In this document: one piece after another, positions 1 to 5,065 of the stretch
Layout of the letters: every line of letters begins with the position of its first letter
How positions within the stretch are numbered: the stretch's first letter is position 1
Assembly (NCBI GenBank): GCA_900557435.1
Contig: USSH01000199.1
Coordinates: 1 to 5,065, forward strand
Length of the DNA stretch: 5,065 nt
Direction of reading: 5' to 3'
Origin: an uncultured Coprococcus sp.
Lineage (GTDB): Bacteria; Bacillota; Clostridia; Lachnospirales; Lachnospiraceae
Position numbers and translations under genes: made by a program
The notes under the pieces: model-generated
The model's input: only the letters and a program-made list of their open reading frames with translations
Told to the model about the DNA's origin: nothing
The model's database searches: none

Positions 1-11
1 AAGGAGTTTTT

Positions 12-545
12 ATGGACAGAAGAATTCAGAGAACCCGCAACAGTTTATTCAGCGCTTTCATAGAACTGCGCGCAACCAAACCTGTTGAAAAGATCACTGT
101 GAAAGAACTTACTGAAAAGGCGAACATCAGCAAGCAGACATTTTATCTGCATTTTCAGGATATTTATGATCTGTCCGAATATCTTGAAAACGATGCCCTT
201 CTGTCTCTCATAGGAGATATCCCTAACCCTGAATACATGCTGACCAATCCGGCTGAGGCAAGCCGCCAGCTGTGCAGCGCATTTATAAATCAGGGACATC
301 TGTTCTCTATTCTCTTTCCGGATGACAACAGAAGCTATGGCATACTCACCAACAAACTTGATGCACTCATCAAGGAGAAGATCTATGATGTGCGTCCTGA
401 ATTCCGCGATGATCTGTCCAAGAATGTCGAGCTTTCCATGTTCATTCAAGGCTGTGCATACACATTCCTGAAGTACAAGGATCAGGATCCCGCAAAGGTT
501 ATCGATACTCTGGCCGGAATAATCGAGCGCGCAGTCCGGGATTAA
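12..545 (+). CDS. TetR/AcrR-family transcriptional regulator
   Basis: A 177-residue one-component regulator, probably a dimeric DNA-binding repressor that responds to a small ligand or partner protein. The N-terminal 55 residues form the TetR-type DNA-binding domain: a first helix rich in Arg (RRIQRTRNSLFSAFIEL), then the helix-turn-helix at about residues 28-48 with the family pattern ITVKELTEKANISKQTFYLHF. Residues 60-177 are a divergent helical ligand/dimer domain, shorter than in classical TetR (about 200 residues) and resembling the compact DhaS-like subgroup common in Firmicutes. The ATG is preceded by AAGGAG at bases 1-6 with a 5-base spacer, which fixes the start. It ends 67 bases before the converging PTS-derived gene, so its target is more likely to lie left of the window or be divergent from it. 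The ligand cannot be told from sequence. Confidence is high for the family and nil for the target. Confidence 0.93.
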   Translation: MDRRIQRTRNSLFSAFIELRATKPVEKITVKELTEKANISKQTFYLHFQDIYDLSEYLENDALLSLIGDIPNPEYMLTNPAEASRQLCSAFINQGHLFSILFPDDNRSYGILTNKLDALIKEKIYDVRPEFRDDLSKNVELSMFIQGCAYTFLKYKDQDPAKVIDTLAGIIERAVRD

Positions 546-550
546 CACAT

Positions 551-616
551 GTGATCCTATTAAGGTGTGCGCGATTTCTTTCTGCCACCACATCACCGTT
601 ATCATCCCGGGATCAC
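551..616. repeat. 7-bp inverted repeat in convergent intergenic gap
   Basis: GTGATCC (551-557) is exactly repeated in reverse complement as GGATCAC (610-616). The arms flank the 3' junction between the converging TetR and PTS-derived genes, and the right arm covers the TGA stop of the latter. The loop is about 52 bases and there is no clear T-run, so it is a poor classical terminator. It may be a chance match or the outer stem of a larger 3' structure. No better terminator is visible between the two genes. Confidence 0.25.
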
Positions 617-1677
617 TCAACTATCTCACAGGCCACATACTCATAGTTTACCCTCTCACCTGCATTGACTCTCAGGTGGTATCTGCAGTCCACATTTTCC
701 TCTCTGCTGCCATCATGGGCATCTGAGTTTCCACAGACACCAGTCTCCATCACCACATATATCTGGTCGCCCATCCCCGCAAATGTCTCATATGGGTATT
801 CTGCCAGCAATTCTCCTTTTCTGACACTCACGTTCTCGTCACACTTCAATCTTATATTTATGGGCTGTCTTACCTTCTGCCAATCCCTCTGCCCTTCAGC
901 TATAAGATAAATCTCTACCGTATACCCTTCCTTCGATACACACACTATCTGCCCTGCTCCGGTTTTACTATATCTAACCTTGCAGTCAAACGGCGCTCTG
1001 ATCTCTCCCCGTGCGGCTCGAATCGCACACACGCCGATACACCCGTCTCCCACGTCCTGTATGCAATGAATATCAGATACGCGCACAACATCACCTTCAA
1101 CAGGCACATACACTTTCTTAAGCACTCTCTCATAATCTATCTCCTCCTTATCTGATCCAACATGTCTGTGACCTTCAATATATCTCTTAAGCTCCCCGCA
1201 AATGCGTTCCACTTGATCTTCATAAAACACCTGAATCTGCCGCCCCTTAGCAAGAACCCCCAGCGCGCCAGAAGATTTAAGTCTCATACGGTTCACAAGT
1301 GCTCCGTCATTCACCGTTACTCTCAGCCTTGTATCACTGCACGCCAGGTTATATATATTATCCATTCCTCCCAGGGCGTCTATGATGATTGCCAGTATTC
1401 CTGATTCATTCGTATTTCTGTTATCCGCACTTCTGTCACTTGAATTTTTATCTCCCACATTTCTGTCATTTGGGGCTCTGTCATCATTGTCTATTTCTCC
1501 ATTCCCGTCCACGGCATCGCTATCATTTTCACGCCCGCCCCTAAGTCCCGCGGCGATGAGTATCACCGCAGCCGTCACCAGCAGCAATATTATGGCATAC
1601 AGCCAGATAGCGTCTCCTATCCTCCGGATTTCCAGCAAAACAAAAAGGACATCCATATATGCATTCCAATTCTCCAT
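613..1677 (-). CDS. Membrane-anchored PTS EIIB-EIIA-like protein with degenerate EIIA
   Basis: A 354-residue protein built from glucose-family phosphotransferase parts but without an EIIC channel. Residues about 23-44 form one strong hydrophobic segment (IWLYAIILLLVTAAVILIAAG). Residues 45-92 are a hydrophilic Asp/Asn/Arg-rich linker. Residues 93-168 match EIIB: the phosphocysteine motif reads NIYNLACSDTRLRV with Cys113 and TRLR intact, followed by LKSSGALGVLAKGRQIQV. Residues 189-315 resemble EIIA (VPVEGDVVRVSD, GEIRAPFDCKV, VSVRKGELLAEY). Both EIIA active-site histidines are missing: KHAIGI is replaced by TGAGQIV, and the LIHVG histidine aligns with Ile259. No His occurs between residues 204 and 321. 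AGGAGG lies 7 bases before the ATG, supporting this start. With one membrane helix it cannot transport sugar by itself. A regulatory or scaffolding role, or a relic of an EIICBA permease whose last helix remains, are the alternatives. Domain identity is fairly secure; function is open. Confidence 0.82.
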   Translation of the reverse strand: MENWNAYMDVLFVLLEIRRIGDAIWLYAIILLLVTAAVILIAAGLRGGRENDSDAVDGNGEIDNDDRAPNDRNVGDKNSSDRSADNRNTNESGILAIIIDALGGMDNIYNLACSDTRLRVTVNDGALVNRMRLKSSGALGVLAKGRQIQVFYEDQVERICGELKRYIEGHRHVGSDKEEIDYERVLKKVYVPVEGDVVRVSDIHCIQDVGDGCIGVCAIRAARGEIRAPFDCKVRYSKTGAGQIVCVSKEGYTVEIYLIAEGQRDWQKVRQPINIRLKCDENVSVRKGELLAEYPYETFAGMGDQIYVVMETGVCGNSDAHDGSREENVDCRYHLRVNAGERVNYEYVACEIVE

Positions 1678-1716
1678 AAGAATTCCTCCTGCACATATGA
1701 TGTCCTTTTCTATATT

Positions 1717-1744
1717 AGTATATTCATGCTCCCATGGCAGCCAA
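1717..1744 (-). promoter_or_regulatory. Candidate sigma-A promoter for the EIIB-EIIA-like gene
   Basis: Read on the minus strand, TTGGCT (1744-1739; 4 of 6 to TTGACA) is followed after 16 bases by TATACT (1722-1717; 5 of 6 to TATAAT). This predicts a transcript start near 1710 and a leader of about 33 bases that includes the AGGAGG site. It suggests the EIIB-EIIA-like gene can be transcribed separately from the repair gene upstream. The -35 is weak, so the call is moderate. Confidence 0.45.
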
Positions 1745-1754
1745 TAGCTCCATG
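1733..1754 (-). repeat. Imperfect hairpin after the alkylation repair gene
   Basis: On the minus strand CATGGAGC pairs with GCT-G-CCATG around a 5-base loop, giving an 8-bp stem with one bulged G. It begins 12 bases after the TAA of the repair gene and overlaps the candidate -35 of the next gene. No T-run follows, so it is not a standard intrinsic terminator; a weak terminator, mRNA 3' stabiliser or regulatory overlap are possible. Confidence 0.35.
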
Positions 1755-1765
1755 AAGATCTTATT

Positions 1766-2575
1766 TTATTTTTTAACAGCTGTCAGCATCTTCGAGAATC
1801 TCTCCACATCCTCCTCAGGAAGCCTGTAGATCCTCTCGATCTTGTCCCTTGTCATCTCCAGTATCCGTTTCTCAAACTTAGCTTTCTTTATGTAATCAAT
1901 GGTCCTATCCGGGAACACAAAATAACTCTCTGCAAGTCCAAATGCCACCCCATCCTTTGCATAGTAACCACCGTCCTGCATATGTTCAAATGCGTACAGA
2001 CATTTGTCAATGTATCTGTCGTTGACATAATAGCACTTGAGCATGACAGCCACAAACCTGAGTCTGAAGTCATCGGACATATCCTGCCATGTTCCCACGG
2101 CTATTCCTCCCTGACCTTCCGGAACTTCTGCCTCCTGTTGTTTCTTTCTCCATTCCGGATTCAGTTCAGAGTCACCCATATATTTCATAATGAATTCCCA
2201 CACTATCTCCTGATACATGGATGCCGCCTTAAAATTGGCACAGAACGAATCACACACCCACCAGTTGTCTATCTTTGGCACAAATTCATCCGCATACGCA
2301 AGTATCTCCTCAAGTTTTCCCTGTGCATATCCAAGGACCAGCCCCTGCAGCACCACGTCCTCCAATGTATCGTCCGGTGCATGCTTCAGGTATTCCTTCC
2401 AGTTGATCTCCGCGATCTGCTGCGCGATCTCTTTCAGATCATCAAGTCTGACTCCGATCACATTGCCGCATCCGGGCAGGTTCATGGCAAGATATTTGCC
2501 AAATTCCAGATCCATATGTTCATATAACTCATCCCTGACAAGTCTGTTCACATCCTCAAATGAACTGCTCTCCAT
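1766..2575 (-). CDS. AlkD-like DNA alkylation repair protein (HEAT-repeat family)
   Basis: A 269-residue all-helical protein of the AlkD DNA glycosylase superfamily, whose studied members remove positively charged alkylated bases (N3- and N7-alkylpurines) without flipping the base. Residues 36-60 give the family entry motif (CGNVIGVRLDDLKEIAQQIA), and 70-83 the DTLEDVVLQGLVLG helix. Residues 102-110 give IDNWWVCDS, which supplies Trp105 and the catalytic Asp109, equivalent to Trp109 and Asp113 of Bacillus cereus AlkD. Arg173 in RLRFVAVML matches Arg148. The third aromatic, Trp187 of AlkD, is Phe212 here (GVAFGLAESYFVFPDRT). Asp-to-Arg spacing is 64 residues against 35 in AlkD, so an acidic insertion of roughly 29 residues (about 134-167) is present. 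AAGGGAG sits 8 bases before the ATG. It lies 67 bases after the dehydrogenase gene in the same direction and may be co-transcribed with it. No Ada box or SOS operator is evident nearby. Family confidence is high; the exact substrate is unknown. Confidence 0.88.
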   Translation of the reverse strand: MESSSFEDVNRLVRDELYEHMDLEFGKYLAMNLPGCGNVIGVRLDDLKEIAQQIAEINWKEYLKHAPDDTLEDVVLQGLVLGYAQGKLEEILAYADEFVPKIDNWWVCDSFCANFKAASMYQEIVWEFIMKYMGDSELNPEWRKKQQEAEVPEGQGGIAVGTWQDMSDDFRLRFVAVMLKCYYVNDRYIDKCLYAFEHMQDGGYYAKDGVAFGLAESYFVFPDRTIDYIKKAKFEKRILEMTRDKIERIYRLPEEDVERFSKMLTAVKK

Positions 2576-2592
2576 CTACATATCTCCCTTCC

Positions 2593-2613
2593 AAAAGCCA
2601 CAAGAATGCTTTT
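2593..2613 (-). repeat. Weak A/T hairpin between dehydrogenase and repair genes
   Basis: AAAAGC and GCTTTT form a 6-bp stem around a 9-base loop, just upstream of the AAGGGAG site of the repair gene. Only two GC pairs are present and there is no T-run beyond the stem, so read-through into the repair gene is likely. It could instead be chance in an AT-rich gap. Confidence 0.22.
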
Positions 2614-2642
2614 ATATAGCAAATTATTTATCTCTCAAATAT

Positions 2643-3602
2643 TTATCTGTTGACCACATTTATCGGATGTCCAGCCAAAAATGCGCCCATATTGTCCCCT
2701 GCTATCTGCAGCAGTCTCTGTCGAACTTCCCGCGGAGCCCAGGCAATATGAGGTGTTATGATGATATTCTTTGCTGTGAGCAGCGGATTATCCTCCTTCA
2801 TCGGTTCCTGCGATACCACATCCACTGCAGCACCGGCTATGCGTCCCGAATTGAGCGCATCCGCAAGATCCTGCTCAACGATGCAGCCGCCCCTTGCCGT
2901 ATTTATCACAAATGCCGTTCTCTTCATAAGCTCTATTGTTTCTCTGTTTATCATGCCCTTCGTCTCAGGAAACAGCGGACAATGTATGCTGATCACATCT
3001 GCCTCTGCAAACAGTTCTTCCCGGCTGACCCATCTTATCCATCCGCCATCCGGAAGTTTCTTCTCTGTTCTGCTGCTCACCAGAACCTTCATGCCAAATG
3101 CATGGGCTATATCAGCTACCCTCTGTCCTATACTTCCATATCCAACGATTCCCATCGTCTTTCCGTAAAGCTCCATCGTCGGCATCACGCTGTATGAAAA
3201 ATCTTTACTTCTGACCCAGCCACCGTCCTTCACGGAACTGTTGTGGACACCTACCTGATTTGCCAGTTCAAGCAGAAGGGCAAATGTGAACTGAGCCACC
3301 GCATCAGTGCTGTATGCCGGTACATTTGTCACCACTATCCCATGCTCCTTTGCCGCATCCAGGTCCACAACATTGTAACCTGTGGCGAGAACGCCTATGT
3401 ATTTCAGTTTAGGACACGACTCCATCGCATGTCTGTCTATAACTGTTTTGTTGGTAGTAATCAGCTCCGCATCACCGATCCTGGCGATCACATCCGCATC
3501 ATCCGTCCTGTCATACACTGTAAGTTCCCCATACTGGGCCAAACTGTCCCAGCTGATATCACCGGAATTGGCTGCGCAGCCATCTAAAACAACTATCTTC
3601 AT
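2643..3602 (-). CDS. D-2-hydroxyacid dehydrogenase (glycerate/hydroxypyruvate reductase type)
   Basis: A 319-residue cytoplasmic NAD(P)-dependent oxidoreductase that would interconvert a 2-keto acid and the matching D-2-hydroxy acid. The opening MKIVVLDG and the overall pattern recall glycerate dehydrogenase/hydroxypyruvate reductase-like members. Residues 1-95 are the first half of the substrate domain. The Rossmann domain starts about 98 and contains GYGSIG at 154-159. The family triad is present: Arg237 (INTARGG), Glu266 (SQEPMKED) and His285 (TPHIAWA). The second Rossmann strand ends VLVSSRT rather than with the Asp typical of NAD users, which suggests, but does not prove, NADPH use. Two in-frame starts exist: TTG at 3608-3606 and ATG at 3602-3600. 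The ATG is preferred because GGTGA lies 6 bases upstream and the protein then starts at the conserved MKIVVLDG; AAGGG placed 8 bases before the TTG keeps that option open. It is first of three same-direction genes. D-lactate or another 2-hydroxyacid could also be the substrate. Confidence 0.93.
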   Translation of the reverse strand: MKIVVLDGCAANSGDISWDSLAQYGELTVYDRTDDADVIARIGDAELITTNKTVIDRHAMESCPKLKYIGVLATGYNVVDLDAAKEHGIVVTNVPAYSTDAVAQFTFALLLELANQVGVHNSSVKDGGWVRSKDFSYSVMPTMELYGKTMGIVGYGSIGQRVADIAHAFGMKVLVSSRTEKKLPDGGWIRWVSREELFAEADVISIHCPLFPETKGMINRETIELMKRTAFVINTARGGCIVEQDLADALNSGRIAGAAVDVVSQEPMKEDNPLLTAKNIIITPHIAWAPREVRQRLLQIAGDNMGAFLAGHPINVVNR

Positions 3603-3658
3603 ATTCAATCACCATGCCCTTTTTATTATGATATTTACATTATTTTCTATCTGACTAT

Positions 3659-3667
3659 ATTATCACA
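3659..3667 (-). promoter_or_regulatory. Candidate extended -10 promoter for the dehydrogenase
   Basis: On the minus strand TGTGATAAT (3667-3659) matches the extended -10 form TGnTATAAT except at one base. It would start transcription near 3652, giving a leader of about 50 bases. No good -35 is seen at 16-18 bases, which extended -10 promoters can tolerate. AT-rich sequence makes such matches common, so this is tentative. Confidence 0.38.
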
Positions 3668-3740
3668 TTATCAGTAAAAAGGCACTCTTATGTCATTTTT
3701 GTTAAATCAAGCTCCGCATTTTATTCAACTATACCATATT

Positions 3741-3760
3741 TTTACACACATTTTTTACAC
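3741..3760 (+). repeat. Tandem TTTACAC half-sites upstream of the ACP promoter
   Basis: TTTACAC occurs at 3741-3747 and 3754-3760, a 13-base period. The same heptamer occurs in reverse orientation as GTGTAAA at 3830-3836 inside the palindrome of the downstream promoter; TTTACACA of the first copy matches that arm over 8 bases. The arrangement looks like upstream half-sites plus a core operator for one DNA-binding protein, about 80-90 bases apart. Chance recurrence in AT-rich DNA is the alternative. Confidence 0.4.
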
Positions 3761-3818
3761 CAATTTGATAATCGGCGCAAAAATGCACAAATATTTCTGT
3801 ACTAATTTAATAATTTCA

Positions 3819-3847
3819 TTGAAAAATATGTGTAAACACATTAAAAT
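3819..3847 (+). promoter_or_regulatory. Sigma-A-type promoter of the ACP unit
   Basis: TTGAAA (3819-3824) and TAAAAT (3842-3847) each match the consensus at five of six positions and are separated by the ideal 17 bases. Transcription would begin near 3854, leaving a leader of about 40 bases with GGGAGG at 3884-3889. It is the best promoter match I see in the window and should drive the acyl carrier protein and the following gene. Confidence 0.72.
3828..3841. promoter_or_regulatory. Palindromic operator candidate in the ACP promoter spacer
   Basis: ATGTGTAAACACAT is a perfect 6-2-6 inverted repeat lying wholly between the -35 and -10 hexamers. A dimeric regulator bound here would block RNA polymerase, as many repressors do from this position. 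The binding protein is unknown. The TetR-type regulator at 12-545 is one possible candidate, but it lies more than 3 kb away and nothing links them directly. Confidence 0.5.
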
Positions 3848-3895
3848 AAAGATAACGTGCATTGGTAACAAAACTTAGCGAATGGGAGGTTTGAA

Positions 3896-4147
3896 ATGGA
3901 CAAAAAAGCATTAACTAAAAAAGTAATAGAAGTTTTTTCTAATGTTCTTCCAGAGATAGATGCGGACGATCTGGATATGACAGCACCACTTACTACAACT
4001 TACGGGGTTAATTCAGTGTCTATCATACAGTTCATCGTAGGTCTCGAGAATGAATTCAACATAGAATTTGACGATTCTGAACTCGCGCTCGGTCTATACT
4101 ATGATATGAATGACATGATCAAAGCTGTAGAGGCAAAAGTCAACTAA
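3896..4147 (+). CDS. Stand-alone acyl carrier protein
   Basis: An 83-residue acidic protein with the four-helix acyl/peptidyl carrier fold. Ser40 in GVNSVSIIQFIVGLENEF is the expected 4'-phosphopantetheine attachment site. The usual Asp-Ser-Leu reads Asn-Ser-Val here, a divergence often seen in carriers of specialised pathways rather than in the fatty-acid AcpP. Helix III is represented by FDDSELALGLYYDMNDMIKAVEAKV. It would be modified by a phosphopantetheinyl transferase encoded elsewhere and would hold an acyl or aminoacyl thioester in the cytoplasm. GGGAGG 6 bases before the ATG fixes the start. It is the first gene after the strong rightward promoter and lies 39 bases before the next gene, so the two are probably an operon. 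No fab genes are adjacent, which argues against a housekeeping role. Alternatives are a D-alanyl carrier (DltC) or a fatty-acid ACP, but the usual neighbours of both are absent. Confidence 0.9.
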   Translation: MDKKALTKKVIEVFSNVLPEIDADDLDMTAPLTTTYGVNSVSIIQFIVGLENEFNIEFDDSELALGLYYDMNDMIKAVEAKVN

Positions 4148-4186
4148 AGTCTTGCAGTCTAAACACGAAATGGAGGTAATAAACAC

Positions 4187-5065
4187 ATGAGCAAAAAAGT
4201 TTTGCCAATTAGCTATCCGATGATCACTTCCTGGCAGTGGCATGCCACACTCTTCTCAATCATTGGGGACGATGAGAAGGCCAAGAACTGGATCTTCAGC
4301 AATTATATACAGTTAAGATGTTACAACATCGAAGAGATATTCACAGGAGACGAGATGCTGCTGGCTGATATGATGCCGGGAAGCAGTTCACTCAAGGAAT
4401 GTCCTTATCTGCTCTTCTCTCTCATGACCAAAGAGCAGGTAGAGAGTTATTGCGGAGACATTCTCACATTTATCAAAAAGACTATCAATCTCGGCGGATA
4501 CGTGTACGGTGTATTTGACGAGGCTAAGATCCTCTGCGATTCCGGCGCCGACTACAAGTTTCCTCACGAGCTTTTCATCTACGGATACGATGACGAAAAG
4601 CAGGAGTTCAATGTAGGTGACTTTACATTCGGCGAACACTATTCATATTCAACCGTTTCATACTCCGATGTACGAAACGGATATAACACCATCACAGCCG
4701 CAGAAGATCACATCTTCAAAGATGATTATAAGGGACGCCGTGGTATATATGTGATACAGAAGAATCTGGCTGAGACATACTATGAGCTTGACACCAAGTA
4801 CATAAAGGATACTCTTATCGAATATCTTGAGTCCAAGGACAGCAAGAACCACTTCCGTATGATGAGAAACCGTTTCAATGACACAGTATTCGGCGTGAAC
4901 GTATACGATGCAGTTCTCAAACAGATTGGCAAGCAGTTGTCTGCTGAAGATCCTGATTTTGATATCCGTGCGCTTCACATTCTCTACGATCACAAGGTTC
5001 TCATGATGGAGAGACTGAAGTATATGATGGACAACGGATATCTTGAGTTTAACGGAGACATCCTC
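4187..5065 (+). CDS. Uncharacterised protein, possible BtrH/C39-like acyltransferase, 3' end cut off
   Basis: The frame is open from ATG 4187 to the last base, 293 codons with no stop, so the C-terminus is missing. GGAGGT at 4172-4177, 9 bases upstream, supports the start. I do not recognise it with certainty. The N-terminus (residues 10-45: SWQWHATLFSIIG, then NWIFSNYIQLRC) is followed by a mixed domain. Residues 127-146 read HELFIYGYDDEKQEFNVGDF, the His-GYDD-x-Asp layout of C39-like papain folds including BtrH-type acyltransferases (His127, Asp145). No Cys sits in the expected N-terminal position: the SWQWHA segment has His19, and the nearest Cys are 45, 72 and 89. Residues 195-293 look helical (VFGVNVYDAVLKQI; IRALHILYDHKVLMMERLKYM). 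No signal peptide or membrane helix is seen. Adjacency to a carrier protein suggests it acts on a carrier-bound acyl group. An inactive homologue or an unrelated binding domain is possible. Confidence 0.72.
   Translation, partial: MSKKVLPISYPMITSWQWHATLFSIIGDDEKAKNWIFSNYIQLRCYNIEEIFTGDEMLLADMMPGSSSLKECPYLLFSLMTKEQVESYCGDILTFIKKTINLGGYVYGVFDEAKILCDSGADYKFPHELFIYGYDDEKQEFNVGDFTFGEHYSYSTVSYSDVRNGYNTITAAEDHIFKDDYKGRRGIYVIQKNLAETYYELDTKYIKDTLIEYLESKDSKNHFRMMRNRFNDTVFGVNVYDAVLKQIGKQLSAEDPDFDIRALHILYDHKVLMMERLKYMMDNGYLEFNGDIL

Larger units (their letters stand above)
3603..3895. other. AT-rich divergent intergenic region
   Basis: These 293 bases separate the leftward dehydrogenase from the rightward carrier-protein gene and contain no credible gene. 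A 62-codon reading frame at 3690-3878 has no ribosome binding site and a low-complexity Ile/Lys/His translation. The stretch is much richer in A and T than the flanking genes. It holds leftward and rightward promoter candidates, three copies of TTTACAC in either orientation, and a perfect palindrome in the rightward promoter. The length is more than two simple promoters need, which fits regulated expression of the rightward unit. Confidence 0.8.

Noticed and set aside
45..620. A 191-codon minus-strand frame opposite the TetR gene
   Set aside because: The plus strand encodes a clear TetR helix-turn-helix protein with a ribosome binding site; the antisense product has no family features.
2217..3197. 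A 326-codon plus-strand open frame
   Set aside because: It runs antisense across the repair and dehydrogenase genes, both of which have strong family motifs and ribosome binding sites. Its translation is Ser/Cys/His-rich with no recognisable domain.
3676..3700. A possible two-way terminator hairpin, AAAAAGGCA with TGTCATTTTT
   Set aside because: The core has only four pairs including a G-U wobble, plus a bulge; the rest is A-T. It also lies just upstream of the dehydrogenase promoter candidate, not after a gene.
3690..3878. A 62-codon plus-strand frame in the intergenic region
   Set aside because: There is no ribosome binding site, the composition is low-complexity, and it overlaps the promoter and operator of the ACP unit.
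3603..3895. A riboswitch, T-box or small RNA in the long intergenic region
   Set aside because: The predicted leaders are only about 40-50 bases, no GC-rich stems or known riboswitch cores are seen, and the sequence is mostly A/T runs.
4388..4993. Two minus-strand frames (4388-4639 and 4658-4993)
   Set aside because: Both are antisense shadows of the long plus-strand frame from 4187, which has its own Shine-Dalgarno site, follows the ACP gene and has normal amino-acid composition.
1..5065. CRISPR arrays, insertion sequences, tRNA or rRNA genes
   Set aside because: I found no regularly spaced repeats, transposase motifs, terminal inverted repeats with target duplications, or tRNA cloverleaf sequences on either strand.

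Overview
The window looks like a chromosomal segment of a Gram-positive anaerobe of the class Clostridia, probably a gut Lachnospiraceae (Coprococcus/Butyrivibrio-like). The grounds are purine-rich Shine-Dalgarno sites before every gene, moderate-GC genes separated by AT-rich gaps, sigma-A-type promoters, and a gene mix (short TetR regulator, glucose-type PTS domains, HEAT-type DNA alkylation repair protein, D-2-hydroxyacid dehydrogenase) common in that group. The taxonomic call is inference; there is no rRNA or other marker gene.

Layout. (1) 12-545, plus strand: a TetR/AcrR-type regulator with its ribosome binding site on the very first bases. (2) 613-3602, minus strand: three genes, in transcription order a D-2-hydroxyacid dehydrogenase (3602-2643), an AlkD-like DNA alkylation repair protein (2575-1766), and a membrane-anchored protein with PTS EIIB and degenerate EIIA domains (1677-613). 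The last converges on the TetR gene. (3) 3603-3895: a long, very AT-rich divergent intergenic region. It holds a good sigma-A promoter for the rightward genes with a perfect palindrome in its spacer, plus further copies of the TTTACAC half-site upstream. (4) 3896-5065, plus strand: a stand-alone acyl carrier protein, then a gene of at least 293 codons that runs off the window's end.

The minus-strand genes look like housekeeping or accessory metabolism: reduction of a 2-keto acid, repair of alkylated bases, and a PTS-derived protein that has lost the residues needed for EIIA phosphotransfer. They share orientation but have gaps of 67 and 88 bases, and the PTS-derived gene appears to have its own promoter.

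The most interesting part is the right-hand unit. A discrete carrier protein is followed 39 bases later by a protein whose middle resembles the His/Asp half of a C39/BtrH-type papain-like fold. In butirosin biosynthesis, BtrH transfers an acyl group from an acyl carrier protein to a small molecule, so this pair may begin an undescribed carrier-protein-dependent biosynthetic locus continuing past position 5065. That is inference; no tailoring, ligase or transporter gene is visible here.
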